64,000 nt of DNA from Bacillota bacterium (GTDB taxonomy: Bacteria > Bacillota > Clostridia > Oscillospirales > Ruminococcaceae), in the NCBI GenBank assembly GCA_023418925.1, contig JAEZYS010000029.1:105669-169668 (forward strand). Direction: 5' to 3'. Shown piece after piece: positions 50,528 to 59,514 of this stretch. The notes under the pieces were generated by a model. It did not search any database and was not told where the DNA came from. It saw only the letters and a program-made list of their open reading frames with translations. Made by a program: the position numbers and the translations under genes. Within the stretch, counting starts at the first letter, position 1, and every line of letters starts with the position of its first letter.

Positions 50528-52072
50528 ATGTTATCAGTCATTTTATCGTTTATTTCAGGCGTTCTGACTGCTTTTTCTTTTACAAAAGAAAGTTTTGCGC
50601 CCTTTATTTTTGTTTCATTAGTCCCTTTCTTTATATCTATGCTAAAGGCAAAAAAAAGAAGAGAATTTTACAGATCATCTGTTGTATTTTATTTTGTATA
50701 CTGTATAATTACTTTTTCTTGGGTTTTTGAACTGAAAGAATTCATTGATGTATCAGATGGATCCAAATATTTAATACTTGCTATATCTCTTTTAATAATG
50801 GCCGCAGTAACAACTTTCAGAATGATGCTGGCACAGTTATTTTATTTCAGAATAAAGACAGGCAATTACAGTGACATAGTTAAGTTTTCATTTATATTTA
50901 TTACAGGGGAATGGATTCAGGAACATATTCTTTTCTTGCCTTTTCCGTGGGCAAGGCTGGGGATAATCGCCTCACCATTTACTACGTTTATACAGTCGGC
51001 ATCTGTTTTCGGAAGTTTGTTTATATCATTTCTGATTGTTATGATAAATGGCACAATTGCTTTTATTATTCTTAATTACAAGCAAGCTTCTAAAGCTGTT
51101 GCAGCATCAATCTGCATTTTGATTCTGATTACTGCAAATATGTCATTCGGAATACTTTCACTCCTAAGAACTTACTCACAGGAAAGGTATATCAACGTAT
51201 GCCTTGTTCAGGGAAATTTTTCAGATATAAACAAGTGGGAAGCCACCTCAGAAGATACTCTTTATCAGTATCTTTCACTTACAGAAGAAGCAATTACCCC
51301 GCAGACAGATATTGTTTTCTGGCCGGAAACTGCAATACCGACTTATATCAACAGGTCAGATATTGCAAATAAAATAACTGACTATACCCGCAAGGAAAAT
51401 ATTCTCCTTATAACAGGTGCCTTTTACGATAAGACATGTAATAATAGTACTGAGAATTTCAATTCAATTTATATAGCTGATAAAAACGGAAAAATAAACC
51501 ATGTTTACAGCAAACAGTATCTTGTTCCGTTCGGTGAGATGTTCCCACTTTATAATATGATTTCAAAAATGCCTGTTTTTGATACGCTTTTTTCAGATAG
51601 AATTATTTATTCTCCGGGAAAGGACAGCGGATGTGTAGACACAGATTACGGCAGATTTGCTGCCGTAATCTGCTATGAATCAATCTTTCCGAGCTGCACA
51701 AGAAGTTCTGTAAAGGATGGTGCAGAATTCATTGTAGTTTTAAGCAATGACAGCTGGTTTGGTAACTCGCATGCAATTTACCAGCATTATTCCAACTCAA
51801 TAATGCGTGCAGTAGAAAACAGACGTTATCTTGTAAGATGTGCAAATACAGCTGTAACAGCAATTATTGACAGTAACGGCAGAGAAGTAGTATCTGCACC
51901 ATATTATGAGCCTTATGCAATTAATTCAACAATTGTGCTCAACAGTCAAAAGAGTATTTACACTTATATCGGTGATGTTATTGTTATCCCAGGTATGATT
52001 TTTGGGGCATATGGGCTTTTCAAATATGTAAGGTTTAAAATTTCAGAGCATAAGAAAAAGAAGTCATCTTAA
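50528..52072 (+). CDS. lnt: Apolipoprotein N-acyltransferase Lnt
   Basis: About 514 residues. Six to seven N-terminal membrane helices precede a nitrilase-type domain with the catalytic Glu in WPETAIPTYI, Lys in SKQYLVPFGEMFP and Cys in AAVICYESIFP, plus SNDSWFGNSHAIYQH. The family adds the third acyl chain to lipoproteins. The start at 50528 has AAAGGA 9 nt upstream. The gene is unusual for a Gram-positive lineage but occurs in some Clostridia. Confidence 0.93.
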   Translation: MLSVILSFISGVLTAFSFTKESFAPFIFVSLVPFFISMLKAKKRREFYRSSVVFYFVYCIITFSWVFELKEFIDVSDGSKYLILAISLLIMAAVTTFRMMLAQLFYFRIKTGNYSDIVKFSFIFITGEWIQEHILFLPFPWARLGIIASPFTTFIQSASVFGSLFISFLIVMINGTIAFIILNYKQASKAVAASICILILITANMSFGILSLLRTYSQERYINVCLVQGNFSDINKWEATSEDTLYQYLSLTEEAITPQTDIVFWPETAIPTYINRSDIANKITDYTRKENILLITGAFYDKTCNNSTENFNSIYIADKNGKINHVYSKQYLVPFGEMFPLYNMISKMPVFDTLFSDRIIYSPGKDSGCVDTDYGRFAAVICYESIFPSCTRSSVKDGAEFIVVLSNDSWFGNSHAIYQHYSNSIMRAVENRRYLVRCANTAVTAIIDSNGREVVSAPYYEPYAINSTIVLNSQKSIYTYIGDVIVIPGMIFGAYGLFKYVRFKISEHKKKKSS

Positions 52073-52074
52073 AT

Positions 52075-52115
52075 AAAATAGCCTTAGAATTCATTTCTCT
52101 AAGGCTATTTTATTT
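52075..52115. terminator. Bidirectional terminator between lnt and the NUDIX gene
   Basis: A 14-bp stem AAAATAGCCTTAGA / TCTAAGGCTATTTT with a T-rich tail. Confidence 0.9.
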
Positions 52116-52630
52116 TATACTACCGGTAACCCACACTTTTTAAGATAATATTCGTATATTGCACTAGTAGAACTTTGTTTTGATCTGAATGTCATATATT
52201 TAGGAACATCCTCTACGGGAAACCATTCTGCTGAATCTACTTCCTGTGATAAAACCAGCTCACACTTCGGTGCAAAACCAATAAATCCATGCATAAGCTG
52301 ATCCCTCGCATTAAACCAATATGTACCTACATATTCAACCTTTTGAATGTCAACACCGATTTCCTCTTTGACCTCTCTTATAGCAGCTTCTTCAGCTGTT
52401 TCTCCGGGAGAAATATAGCCTGATGTAAATACAGCAGATGTAGTTGATAAATATTCTTGTCTTGCGAGGACTACTTCATTGAATTCATTATATACCAGAA
52501 TTATAATACAATCTGAAAATGTATCAAACCAATATTGATTGCAATTCTCGCAGAAAGGGACGTTCCCGTCATCCCCTGCTAGTTTATCTATTAATTTATT
52601 ACCACACTGTGGGCAATATTTATAATGCAT
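52115..52630 (-). CDS. NUDIX hydrolase with N-terminal zinc ribbon
   Basis: A 171-residue protein. The zinc ribbon is YCPQCGNKL...FCENCNQYWF. The NUDIX box is GYISPGETAEEAAIREVKEEIG, which fits GX5EX7REUXEEXGU. This resembles the NudC-like group that cleaves NADH or deNADs RNA, but the substrate is not certain. It stands alone. The upstream region 52631-52719 has a possible plus-strand promoter for the orphan repeat. Confidence 0.88.
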   Translation of the reverse strand: MHYKYCPQCGNKLIDKLAGDDGNVPFCENCNQYWFDTFSDCIIILVYNEFNEVVLARQEYLSTTSAVFTSGYISPGETAEEAAIREVKEEIGVDIQKVEYVGTYWFNARDQLMHGFIGFAPKCELVLSQEVDSAEWFPVEDVPKYMTFRSKQSSTSAIYEYYLKKCGLPVV

Positions 52631-52719
52631 ATCAGGTCCCCCATAAGTTTGTAATTAATTTCTGAAATAGTAATATCATTGTATCATTTACAAAAGTAAA
52701 AATCAATAAGTATAAAATC

Positions 52720-52829
52720 GAAAGATAAATCTTTCAATCTACAAGTTTTATGCTTTTCGAACTGCCGTTCGAAAAGCATAAAACATCAAAGAGGGGAGGC
52801 ATGCTTCCTACGGAAGCATGGTCATAAAA
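52720..52829 (+). repeat. Structured leader repeat, family 2, orphan copy
   Basis: Hairpin 1 GAAAGAT/ATCTTTC (52720-52735). Hairpin 2 is a perfect 18-bp stem, GTTTTATGCTTTTCGAAC with its complement (52745-52784). GGAG (52795-52798), 2 nt, hairpin 3 ATGCTTCC-TAC-GGAAGCAT (52801-52819), 10 nt and ATG at 52830 follow. The ATG opens only a 7-codon frame (MKATSDT) that runs into a terminator hairpin. No real gene follows on this strand. Confidence 0.8.
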
Positions 52830-52831
52830 AT

Positions 52832-52870
52832 GAAAGCCACCTCTGATACATAAATATCAAAGTGGCTTTC
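52832..52870. terminator. Hairpin after the orphan leader, also behind LysR
   Basis: Stem GAAAGCCAC / GTGGCTTTC with an inner TGATA/TATCA pair. It lies 22 nt beyond the stop of the LysR gene on the minus strand. Confidence 0.75.
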
Positions 52871-52892
52871 AGAAAGATTATATTTTCACTAC

Positions 52893-53831
52893 TTATTCAG
52901 ATTTATTACTCATAAGCTTATCCCTGACACTGAAAATATGATTTACAAAAACTTCATCATATTCTGTAAATCTGTAGTGATTAGGATAAATTATTATATC
53001 CTTACTGTGTTTTTGTGTATCCTTGCACTCCTTCATTACAAGGCCATACTGGTCAAGCATTTCCTGAGGAATCGGTGATACCCACATATATGAAGATTTA
53101 ACCTTTGACAAAAAATCAAACTGACTTCCTCTTTCATATACAAACAGCTTCTTTGTATGTGTTTCATTCTTGAAAGCTTTTTTCAGATATGAGCCTGACA
53201 GATAAGGAACGGAATTATCTCCATGAACAATTTCAACCTTGTCTTCAAGGTCAACAAAATTAACAAAAGGCTTTGATGCAAAAGGGCTACTCTTTGACAT
53301 AACAATCTTATAATCAAAACTCCATATTTCCTTATAAGCAATCTCCTTGTCAGCAAGCAATGACAGAAAGAAATCCTCATAGGCACTTTCATATCTTATT
53401 ATTCCTATATTACATTCGCCTTCAATAATACTGTTGATCGTTTCAAGAGAATTTGTTTCCTTGAAGTTTATCTCTATTTCTTCAGTTCTACTAAGTCTAT
53501 CAATAAATTCTGCAGCAGCAAACGTTATATATGACGCTCTCGGAACCTTTATTGACATAGATAAAACATTGGTATTTTCAGGCTTGGATAGAGCCTCCAT
53601 CTTTTCGACCTGCTGAATTATTGCCTTTGCACATTCAAGATATTCTTTACCTTTATCAGTAGGTTCAACACCTTTTGAAATTCTTTTGAAAATAGGTGCA
53701 CCAAATTCATTTTCGAGTTCTTTTATAGCCTTGCTCAGGTTCGGCTGTCCCATGTAAAGCCCTGCCGCAGCTTTGGTTATTGAGCCTGTTTTCTGAACCT
53801 CAATAAGATATTTCAGGTGCATCAGATTCAT
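52893..53831 (-). CDS. LysR family transcriptional regulator
   Basis: About 312 residues. The N-terminal winged helix-turn-helix is MHLKYLIEVQKTGSITKAAA, GLYMGQPNLSKAIKELENEF. The rest is a LysR effector-binding domain. The start at 53831 is supported by AGAAAGGA exactly 12 nt upstream; the ATG at 53843 touches that site. It follows the hydrogenase-linked phosphatase gene by about 125 nt on the same strand but behind its own leader, so it may be a separate unit. The effector is unknown. Confidence 0.9.
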   Translation of the reverse strand: MNLMHLKYLIEVQKTGSITKAAAGLYMGQPNLSKAIKELENEFGAPIFKRISKGVEPTDKGKEYLECAKAIIQQVEKMEALSKPENTNVLSMSIKVPRASYITFAAAEFIDRLSRTEEIEINFKETNSLETINSIIEGECNIGIIRYESAYEDFFLSLLADKEIAYKEIWSFDYKIVMSKSSPFASKPFVNFVDLEDKVEIVHGDNSVPYLSGSYLKKAFKNETHTKKLFVYERGSQFDFLSKVKSSYMWVSPIPQEMLDQYGLVMKECKDTQKHSKDIIIYPNHYRFTEYDEVFVNHIFSVRDKLMSNKSE

Positions 53832-53840
53832 GTTATCAAT

Positions 53841-53937
53841 CATTCCTTTCTGCTATTTATTCCGGTTATGTAAGTAAAGATTCTGCTCTTATATTTTAAA
53901 AAAGAATATAAATAAGTGCGTAAAAAGTACTTTTGAC
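53841..53937 (-). repeat. Structured 5'-leader repeat, family 1, before LysR
   Basis: On the minus strand: hairpin 1 GTCAAAAGTACTTTTTAC (53920-53937), stem 2 arms CTTATTTATATTC (53904-53916) and GGAATAAATAG (53853-53863), AGAAAGGA, then 12 nt to the ATG. Confidence 0.8.
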
Positions 53938-53956
53938 AATCCTAATTCCTAAATAA

Positions 53957-55129
53957 TTAGAAATAACATACACTTATTTTTTTACCCATCTTTTTAAGAC
54001 ATACACTCAGTTCGTCTATCAATCTCATTTTTATACTGAAATTAATAGGAAGATTAGGGTTCTGATGAGCCGGATTTATTGTTCTTCCGACATAAAAGCT
54101 TATGTCGGTTGCTTCTTCAAAAAGAAGTCTTGCAATCCTGCAAGCACCATCATTTTTATTTCTCCAGCTTGAATAGCAATCATTGTTTTCAATATAATCC
54201 TGTGCATATTTTAAAACTCTTGTCATTGTAATGATTCCCTCAGTAACAAGATCCACTCCCTCTATTTTTGCAATAGGAGGAATTTCGGGATCAATATAAT
54301 CAAGCAGGGGGATAACCTTTTTACCCAGAAATTCAGCTGCAAGAGTTGAGGTAGTTCCACCACAGACAATATGCTTGCCCTCTTTAGCAAAGAACAAAGA
54401 CATCATCTTGTTTAAATCATTAGGGTTTGACGGAGGCCCGATCATAAGGTTCATTGGCATTCTGCACCTGATTTTAAGTACAGCAACAGTTGTATCATCT
54501 CCCGGAGTTCCACCGTAAAGATTTGAGCATTGCTCAACAAGCATGGCTGAAATGGTTTTTGCAGAAAAGTTGTCCTCATAGTTACCAACAAGAAAATCAA
54601 TGATACTGTCTCTCTGCCATCCGAAGTTCAGTGTATTTCCTACACCTGCATAAATTGCCCCGTCGCTCATTGCAACAAAAACATCATTTACCTGTAAATC
54701 AAGCTTTGAAATATATATATTCTTGCCCTGTATTTCTGAACAGGTTATAGGATAATCGTATTTTTCTCCATTGCGAAGAAGAATTACATGTGGATTATCA
54801 TACTGAATTATTTCAGCATAATTGTTATCCTTTATACTGATAATTGTAAATGTTGAATATGCTATACCTCTTTTTTCACAAACAGGAAGAGTTGCTGCAA
54901 TAGTGGCTACACATTCATTTATGCTCATTGAATTAGCCATCATTGTTGATATAATTTTTGAAGTAAGTGTTGAAAGTATACAAGCTTTTACACCGCTTCC
55001 GAGACCATCTGCAAGAACAAGCACCATTGAATTGTCGTTATTCTCGACTATTTCAACATGATCTCCGCAAAGCTGTTCACCATGCTTGTTAATACTGTTG
55101 AATCCAATTTCCGTGCAAAGATTATTCAT
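53957..55129 (-). CDS. SpoIIE-like PP2C serine phosphatase of the sensory hydrogenase cluster
   Basis: A 390-residue protein. The PP2C/SpoIIE core shows CGDHVEIV, VLADGLGSGVKA, AMSDGAIYAGVG and GTPGDDTTVAVLKIR. An extra C-terminal region of about 170 residues (GPPSNPNDLNKMMSLFFAKE onward) is conserved in hydrogenase-associated phosphatases. It overlaps hydS by 8 nt. The arrangement suggests that the sensory hydrogenase passes its redox signal to this phosphatase. The target protein is unknown. Confidence 0.9.
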   Translation of the reverse strand: MNNLCTEIGFNSINKHGEQLCGDHVEIVENNDNSMVLVLADGLGSGVKACILSTLTSKIISTMMANSMSINECVATIAATLPVCEKRGIAYSTFTIISIKDNNYAEIIQYDNPHVILLRNGEKYDYPITCSEIQGKNIYISKLDLQVNDVFVAMSDGAIYAGVGNTLNFGWQRDSIIDFLVGNYEDNFSAKTISAMLVEQCSNLYGGTPGDDTTVAVLKIRCRMPMNLMIGPPSNPNDLNKMMSLFFAKEGKHIVCGGTTSTLAAEFLGKKVIPLLDYIDPEIPPIAKIEGVDLVTEGIITMTRVLKYAQDYIENNDCYSSWRNKNDGACRIARLLFEEATDISFYVGRTINPAHQNPNLPINFSIKMRLIDELSVCLKKMGKKISVCYF

Positions 55130-56810
55130 CGGTCAGAGTCTCCTTAAGCTTTGAAAGGGCTATCTTTGTTTCAGCTGTTGTTTCACCAAGCAATGATGCA
55201 ATTTCCTGTACAACTCTCATCTGCTTGTCAATTACCTTATCGGTTATTTCAATAGCCTGACGGTTGGTATTCTCTTTCTTATATCTTTCTGATTCATCGT
55301 TTGTAATGTCTCTCATTATGCTCATTATTATATGATAGTTTTTGTCATAGATTATAGTTTCTTCTACGTATTTCTGATATTCCGCAAGGAACATCTTCTT
55401 TTCATAAACATTTCTTCCATCATTAAGTACACTTATATATTCGGTAGGGTTAAGGATACGTACAACAGGACTTCCAAGAACATCAGAAGAATTTTTTACA
55501 TTCATTATCTTGCACGCAGCTTTATTTATAAGCTGAACCTCAAAATCCTCATTAAGTACAAGAATACCATTAGGTGTATTATTGATAATATTATCCGAGA
55601 AAGATTCTGCTTTGTCCTTGAGATATGGCAGGCACATTGTAAAATCAGCTTTTCCGTTGAACACAGCCTTTGCTTTTTCACGGCATGTATTATATCCGCA
55701 GCTCCCGCAGTTAAGCTCATCCTTAGGACGTGTCTTTCCCATTTTCATAAGTATTTCAGCAATTTGCTTTTCATTTGGATTTTCAGAGTAAATTTGTGAT
55801 GGTACAATATCAAGGTACAATTCTTCACGGTTGTACTTTTTATCAATAACATCATTCTGACCTGCATAACGTGATACAGCTATATATCCTGAAACAGGAG
55901 AAGCATTTTTAATATCCATTGCCGGTCCACCGATACAACTTTCTTCACACGAGGACATTTCAATAAAGCAGTTTTTTATTCCTCCTGATTTTATATCTTC
56001 AAGGGCATTCAAACAGTTTTCTGCTCCGCTGACAGCAATAAAATTATAGTCTGTTTCTTCCTTCGATGTCATTGAACGGAGTATACCTCCGTTTGTCGGA
56101 AACAACCTTGAACGCCCCTTTTTCTCAATATCTTCAGCTTGTTCTATTTCAATATGCTCATCTTTTAGCCATTCAGTAAGCTCTTTAAAGGTTAAAACTG
56201 CGTCTGCATATCCTTCATATTGATCTGCTTCATTTTTCTTTGAAATACATGGGCCAATAAAAACGGTACAACAATCTGGGTTTTCTTCTTTAAGCTTTTT
56301 GCAATGGGTTTGCATTGGCGTCAGCACATGGGCAAGCATTGGAATAAGCTCAGGATAATATTTTTGTATTAGGAGATTTATTGTTGAACAGCAGGATGAT
56401 ATAATCACATCTGATTCATGGCTTTTAAGCATATCAATGTACTGGTTCTTGACTATTTCAGCACCGACGGATGTTTCCTCTGCAAAAGCAAACCCAAGTT
56501 TCCTTAGAGCTTTGTCCATAGAAGCAATTGTAACGTTTTTATAGTTTGCAACAAAAGACGGAGCAATGCTTGCAATAACAGGCTTACCGGAATAAAGAAG
56601 CTCTCTTACATTTGCAACATCATTTCTGATTTCCTTAGCACTCTGGGGACATACAACATAGCATGTGCCACACAAAATACACTCATCAGCAACAATATGA
56701 GCCTGATTTCCTGAGAATTTTATAGATTTTACAGGGCAGTGCCTGATACATTTATAGCAATTCTTGCAGTCTGATGTTTTCAGTTGGAGATAATTGTTGC
56801 TTTTTATCAT
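55122..56810 (-). CDS. hydS: Sensory [FeFe]-hydrogenase with PAS domain (HydS type)
   Basis: A 562-residue protein. The N-terminal two [4Fe-4S] sites are CKNCYKCIRHCPVK and CILCGTCYVVCP. The H-cluster domain has modified motifs ISSCCSTI, GPCISKKNEAD and SSCEESCIGGPAMD. An additional Cys site, NCGSCGYNTCREKAKAVFNG, resembles the 4Fe-4S domain of corrinoid and ferredoxin proteins. A C-terminal PAS domain (about 395-500) and a short coiled coil follow. These features define group C sensory hydrogenases, thought to report hydrogen level rather than produce it. AGAGGAG lies 11 nt before the ATG. Confidence 0.93.
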   Translation of the reverse strand: MIKSNNYLQLKTSDCKNCYKCIRHCPVKSIKFSGNQAHIVADECILCGTCYVVCPQSAKEIRNDVANVRELLYSGKPVIASIAPSFVANYKNVTIASMDKALRKLGFAFAEETSVGAEIVKNQYIDMLKSHESDVIISSCCSTINLLIQKYYPELIPMLAHVLTPMQTHCKKLKEENPDCCTVFIGPCISKKNEADQYEGYADAVLTFKELTEWLKDEHIEIEQAEDIEKKGRSRLFPTNGGILRSMTSKEETDYNFIAVSGAENCLNALEDIKSGGIKNCFIEMSSCEESCIGGPAMDIKNASPVSGYIAVSRYAGQNDVIDKKYNREELYLDIVPSQIYSENPNEKQIAEILMKMGKTRPKDELNCGSCGYNTCREKAKAVFNGKADFTMCLPYLKDKAESFSDNIINNTPNGILVLNEDFEVQLINKAACKIMNVKNSSDVLGSPVVRILNPTEYISVLNDGRNVYEKKMFLAEYQKYVEETIIYDKNYHIIMSIMRDITNDESERYKKENTNRQAIEITDKVIDKQMRVVQEIASLLGETTAETKIALSKLKETLTDE

Positions 56811-56870
56811 TACTGTTATTACTCCTCTTTAAGTTTTATAGAAAAGGCATGTAATGCACCCAGCAGTTTA

Positions 56871-57113
56871 TCAGGCTTTTTTAAGTATTTTTTCTTTAAA
56901 AACTGAACTGAAATTTTCAGGTGATACTCCACATATTATTTCATCTTCAACCTTTATTGTAACTCCTGAAGTGCACTTTCCAAGACAAAATGCAGCAGAA
57001 AGGTTAACCTTCTCACCAAGGCCATAATTAGAAATACTTTCCCTCATTAGTTCAATAATTTTATAGGATCCCTTTAAATGACACGAGCTTCCGACACATA
57101 CATAAACATTCAT
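56871..57113 (-). CDS. [2Fe-2S] thioredoxin-like ferredoxin (NuoE-like)
   Basis: An 80-residue protein. The cluster ligands are in CVGSSCHLKGS and SAAFCLGKCTSGV, the thioredoxin-like [2Fe-2S] pattern of NuoE/HoxE. Such small proteins accompany electron-bifurcating hydrogenases. It lies between rex and hydS on the same strand and probably passes electrons in the cluster. Confidence 0.9.
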   Translation of the reverse strand: MNVYVCVGSSCHLKGSYKIIELMRESISNYGLGEKVNLSAAFCLGKCTSGVTIKVEDEIICGVSPENFSSVFKEKILKKA

Positions 57114-57154
57114 GAATCAACATCCTATCGTAAAATATTTAAGTCTATTTATAA

Positions 57155-57835
57155 TTAACCCTGAATTAATTTTTTACCTTTTTGCTTATCATACATACTT
57201 GCAGAAAGCTTATTTGACAGAACAGCAAGTGACGCTGCCATGTTCTCATTCTGAACAATTATTCCATCCGGAACTTCCAGTCTTACGGGTGCAAAATTCC
57301 AAATTGCAAGAACTCCACATTTTACTAGCAGATTGCAGACATGTTGTGCACTTCTTGCAGGAACAGTTATAATTCCAATATGTATATTAAGCCTTTCACA
57401 GATTGTTTTCAGCTTTTCAACCGAAAGAACCTGCCTGCCGCTGATACTTGCTCCAACGACATTGAAATCAACATCAAAAGCAGCGACAATATTCAGACCA
57501 TAACCTGCAAACCCACTGTATCCCATAAGTGTCCGCCCTAGCTGCCCTGCTCCGATAAGAACAGCATCCTTTGTATTATCATAATCCAGAAAATCAGTTA
57601 TTGCTGAAATACAATCTGAAATTACAAGAGGTACGTCAGGTTTGCATTTTGAACCTATGCTACTGAAATCCTTTTTAAGCTGTACTGCTGTTATTCCGAA
57701 ATGGGTACAAAGGTCAACAGCCGAAACAGTTTCTTCTCCCTGTTTATGCAATTTTCTGAAAAAAAGCAGATATTCGGGAAGCCTTAGCAATGTTTCTTTT
57801 CTTACAGGAGTTAATTTTTTCACTACTTTATCCAT
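57155..57835 (-). CDS. rex: Redox-sensing transcriptional repressor Rex
   Basis: A 226-residue protein. The N-terminal winged helix contains LPEYLLFFRKLHKQGEETVS, and the Rossmann NADH site is VLIGAGQLGRTLMGYSGF. Rex senses the NADH/NAD ratio and represses hydrogenase and fermentation genes. Its gene sits between the two hydrogenase genes. Translation starts at 57835 and depends on a Shine-Dalgarno sequence 32 nt upstream across a hairpin. Confidence 0.95.
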   Translation of the reverse strand: MDKVVKKLTPVRKETLLRLPEYLLFFRKLHKQGEETVSAVDLCTHFGITAVQLKKDFSSIGSKCKPDVPLVISDCISAITDFLDYDNTKDAVLIGAGQLGRTLMGYSGFAGYGLNIVAAFDVDFNVVGASISGRQVLSVEKLKTICERLNIHIGIITVPARSAQHVCNLLVKCGVLAIWNFAPVRLEVPDGIIVQNENMAASLAVLSNKLSASMYDKQKGKKLIQG

Positions 57836-57871
57836 AATTCAGAACTCACTGTCAAAAGACAGCATCTCTCC
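57836..57871 (-). promoter_or_regulatory. Ribosome binding site with intervening hairpin before rex
   Basis: On the minus strand: GGAG (57868-57871), 2 nt, hairpin ATGCTGTC-TTTT-GACAGTGA (57846-57865, with two G-T pairs and one mismatch), 10 nt, then ATG. An 8-codon frame, MLSFDSEF, starts in the hairpin and ends 3 nt before the rex ATG. Confidence 0.7.
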
Positions 57872-57931
57872 TTTCAAATTATTCGGTATTTTCCTGTACT
57901 GTAATATAAAATTATTATATACTTTGCCTGA

Positions 57932-59353
57932 TTATATTTCAAGGGCATAAACTGCGTCAGTTATTGATTTTTCGGCAGCTTCCTTACCATATTTGTCAAC
58001 AGCAAGCTTATCCTTTGGTCCATGTGTAGGGCAGGCTGCTCCACCTATACATCCGTCAACACAAGCCATGCCTTCAATGAAGTTTTCCTGCAAGACACCC
58101 TTTCTTGCTTTTAGAAGAACTATCTTACACTCAGCAAGTCCGTCACAGGCAATACTGTTAAGCTTGAACTTATCTTCTGAAATACCCTTTTCAGAAATAG
58201 CTTCTGCAACTGCATCACAAAGTCCGCCGCTTCTTGCAAAGATTCTTCCATAGTAAGATGCATTGTTGAGAACATCCTCTTCAAGATCCTTCAGGATAAT
58301 CTCTTTGGCATCGAACAAAGCCTGAAGCTCCTCAAAAGTTATAACATTGTCAACGTACTTTCTTACTTCTTCTTTTATTGCCTCAGCTTTCTTTGCGGTA
58401 CAAGGCCCAATGAAAACTACTTTAGAATCAGGATGGCTCTTTTTGATATATCTCGAAATTTCTGCCATAGGCGAAAGATTGTGTGAAACGTACTGTTTCA
58501 TATCAGGGAATTGAGTTTCTATGTACTTAACAAATGCAGGACAGCATGAACTTGTAAGGAAACCTTTTTCAACCAACTCATCAGCTTCCTTGTATGCAAC
58601 CATATCTGCTCCGAGTGCTGCCTCAACAACTGTATGGAAACCAAGCTTTTTCAATCCCGACACAACTTTTCCTATAGGTACAGAAAACTGTCCCGATATT
58701 GAAGGAGCAACAACTGCAAACACCTCAAAAGTTTCATCCTCATAGGATTTTTTCAGGAAGTTAATAGTATCAAGTATATATGATTTATCACTGATAGCAC
58801 CGAAAGGACACTGGTATACACAAGCTCCGCAATCTGTACATTTTTCATAGTCAATGCGTGCCGATAGATTGTTATCCATTTCAATTGCACCTGCTTTGCA
58901 GGCTCTTATACATGGACGTTCATTTTTTACAATTGCTGAATAAGGGCAAGCATTAAGACATTTCCCGCACTCGACGCACTTCGACTTATCAATATGAGCT
59001 TTATGGTCTATAATATGTATGGCGTTTTTAGGACATGTGTTCATGCAGCGATGAGCAATACAGCCTCTGCATGCCTGGGTAACCTGAATACCGTCAACCG
59101 GACACTCATCGCAGGCAATGTTGATTACCTCAATTACATGATCATTTTCTCCTTGCCCAAGTGCCAGCTTCAGACGTTCATTTACAATTGCCCGTTCTTT
59201 ATAGATACAGCATCTCATTGACGGCTTCGGTCCAGGAACAATCGTCTCCGAAATATCAAGCATTCCGTCACTAAGCTGATCCATGAAAGCAAGCTTTGCA
59301 GCTTCTCTCAGAACTTTATACTTTATCTCTTGGACACTTGTATCAAAAAGCAT
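57932..59353 (-). CDS. Monomeric [FeFe]-hydrogenase (group B type)
   Basis: A 473-residue protein. The Cys-rich N-terminus carries ACRGCIAHRCMNTCPKNA, CVECGKCLNACPYSA and CTDCGACVYQCPFGA, indicating several [4Fe-4S] clusters. The H-cluster motifs are TSSCCPAFVK, GPCTAKKAEA and ACVDGCIGGAACP. Group B enzymes lie near Rex and are assumed to be ferredoxin-linked, but their catalytic role is less well known than group A. GAAAGGG lies before the ATG. Confidence 0.93.
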   Translation of the reverse strand: MLFDTSVQEIKYKVLREAAKLAFMDQLSDGMLDISETIVPGPKPSMRCCIYKERAIVNERLKLALGQGENDHVIEVINIACDECPVDGIQVTQACRGCIAHRCMNTCPKNAIHIIDHKAHIDKSKCVECGKCLNACPYSAIVKNERPCIRACKAGAIEMDNNLSARIDYEKCTDCGACVYQCPFGAISDKSYILDTINFLKKSYEDETFEVFAVVAPSISGQFSVPIGKVVSGLKKLGFHTVVEAALGADMVAYKEADELVEKGFLTSSCCPAFVKYIETQFPDMKQYVSHNLSPMAEISRYIKKSHPDSKVVFIGPCTAKKAEAIKEEVRKYVDNVITFEELQALFDAKEIILKDLEEDVLNNASYYGRIFARSGGLCDAVAEAISEKGISEDKFKLNSIACDGLAECKIVLLKARKGVLQENFIEGMACVDGCIGGAACPTHGPKDKLAVDKYGKEAAEKSITDAVYALEI

Positions 59354-59496
59354 TTATTGGTCACCCTTTCTTAGTTTTGTGTTATTCAAAACAAGTTTAA
59401 ATAAAAATCTGAAAATACAAAACCTTTCCTTAAAAGTTAAAATTACTTTACAGGTAGTTATCTTAGTAAGTTTAGTCTAATATAAAAATCATTCTA

Positions 59497-59514
59497 TTAT
59501 ATTAATATTAACAA
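59497..59514 (-). promoter_or_regulatory. Possible half Rex site upstream of the hydrogenase
   Basis: The right half TTAACAA of the Rex consensus TTGTTAANNNNTTAACAA is perfect, but the left half is poor. The rest of the 443-bp gap before the flavodoxin gene (59354-59796) is AT-rich without other recognised signals, apart from an extended -10 (TGGTATAAT, ending 59765) for the flavodoxin gene. Confidence 0.25.
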
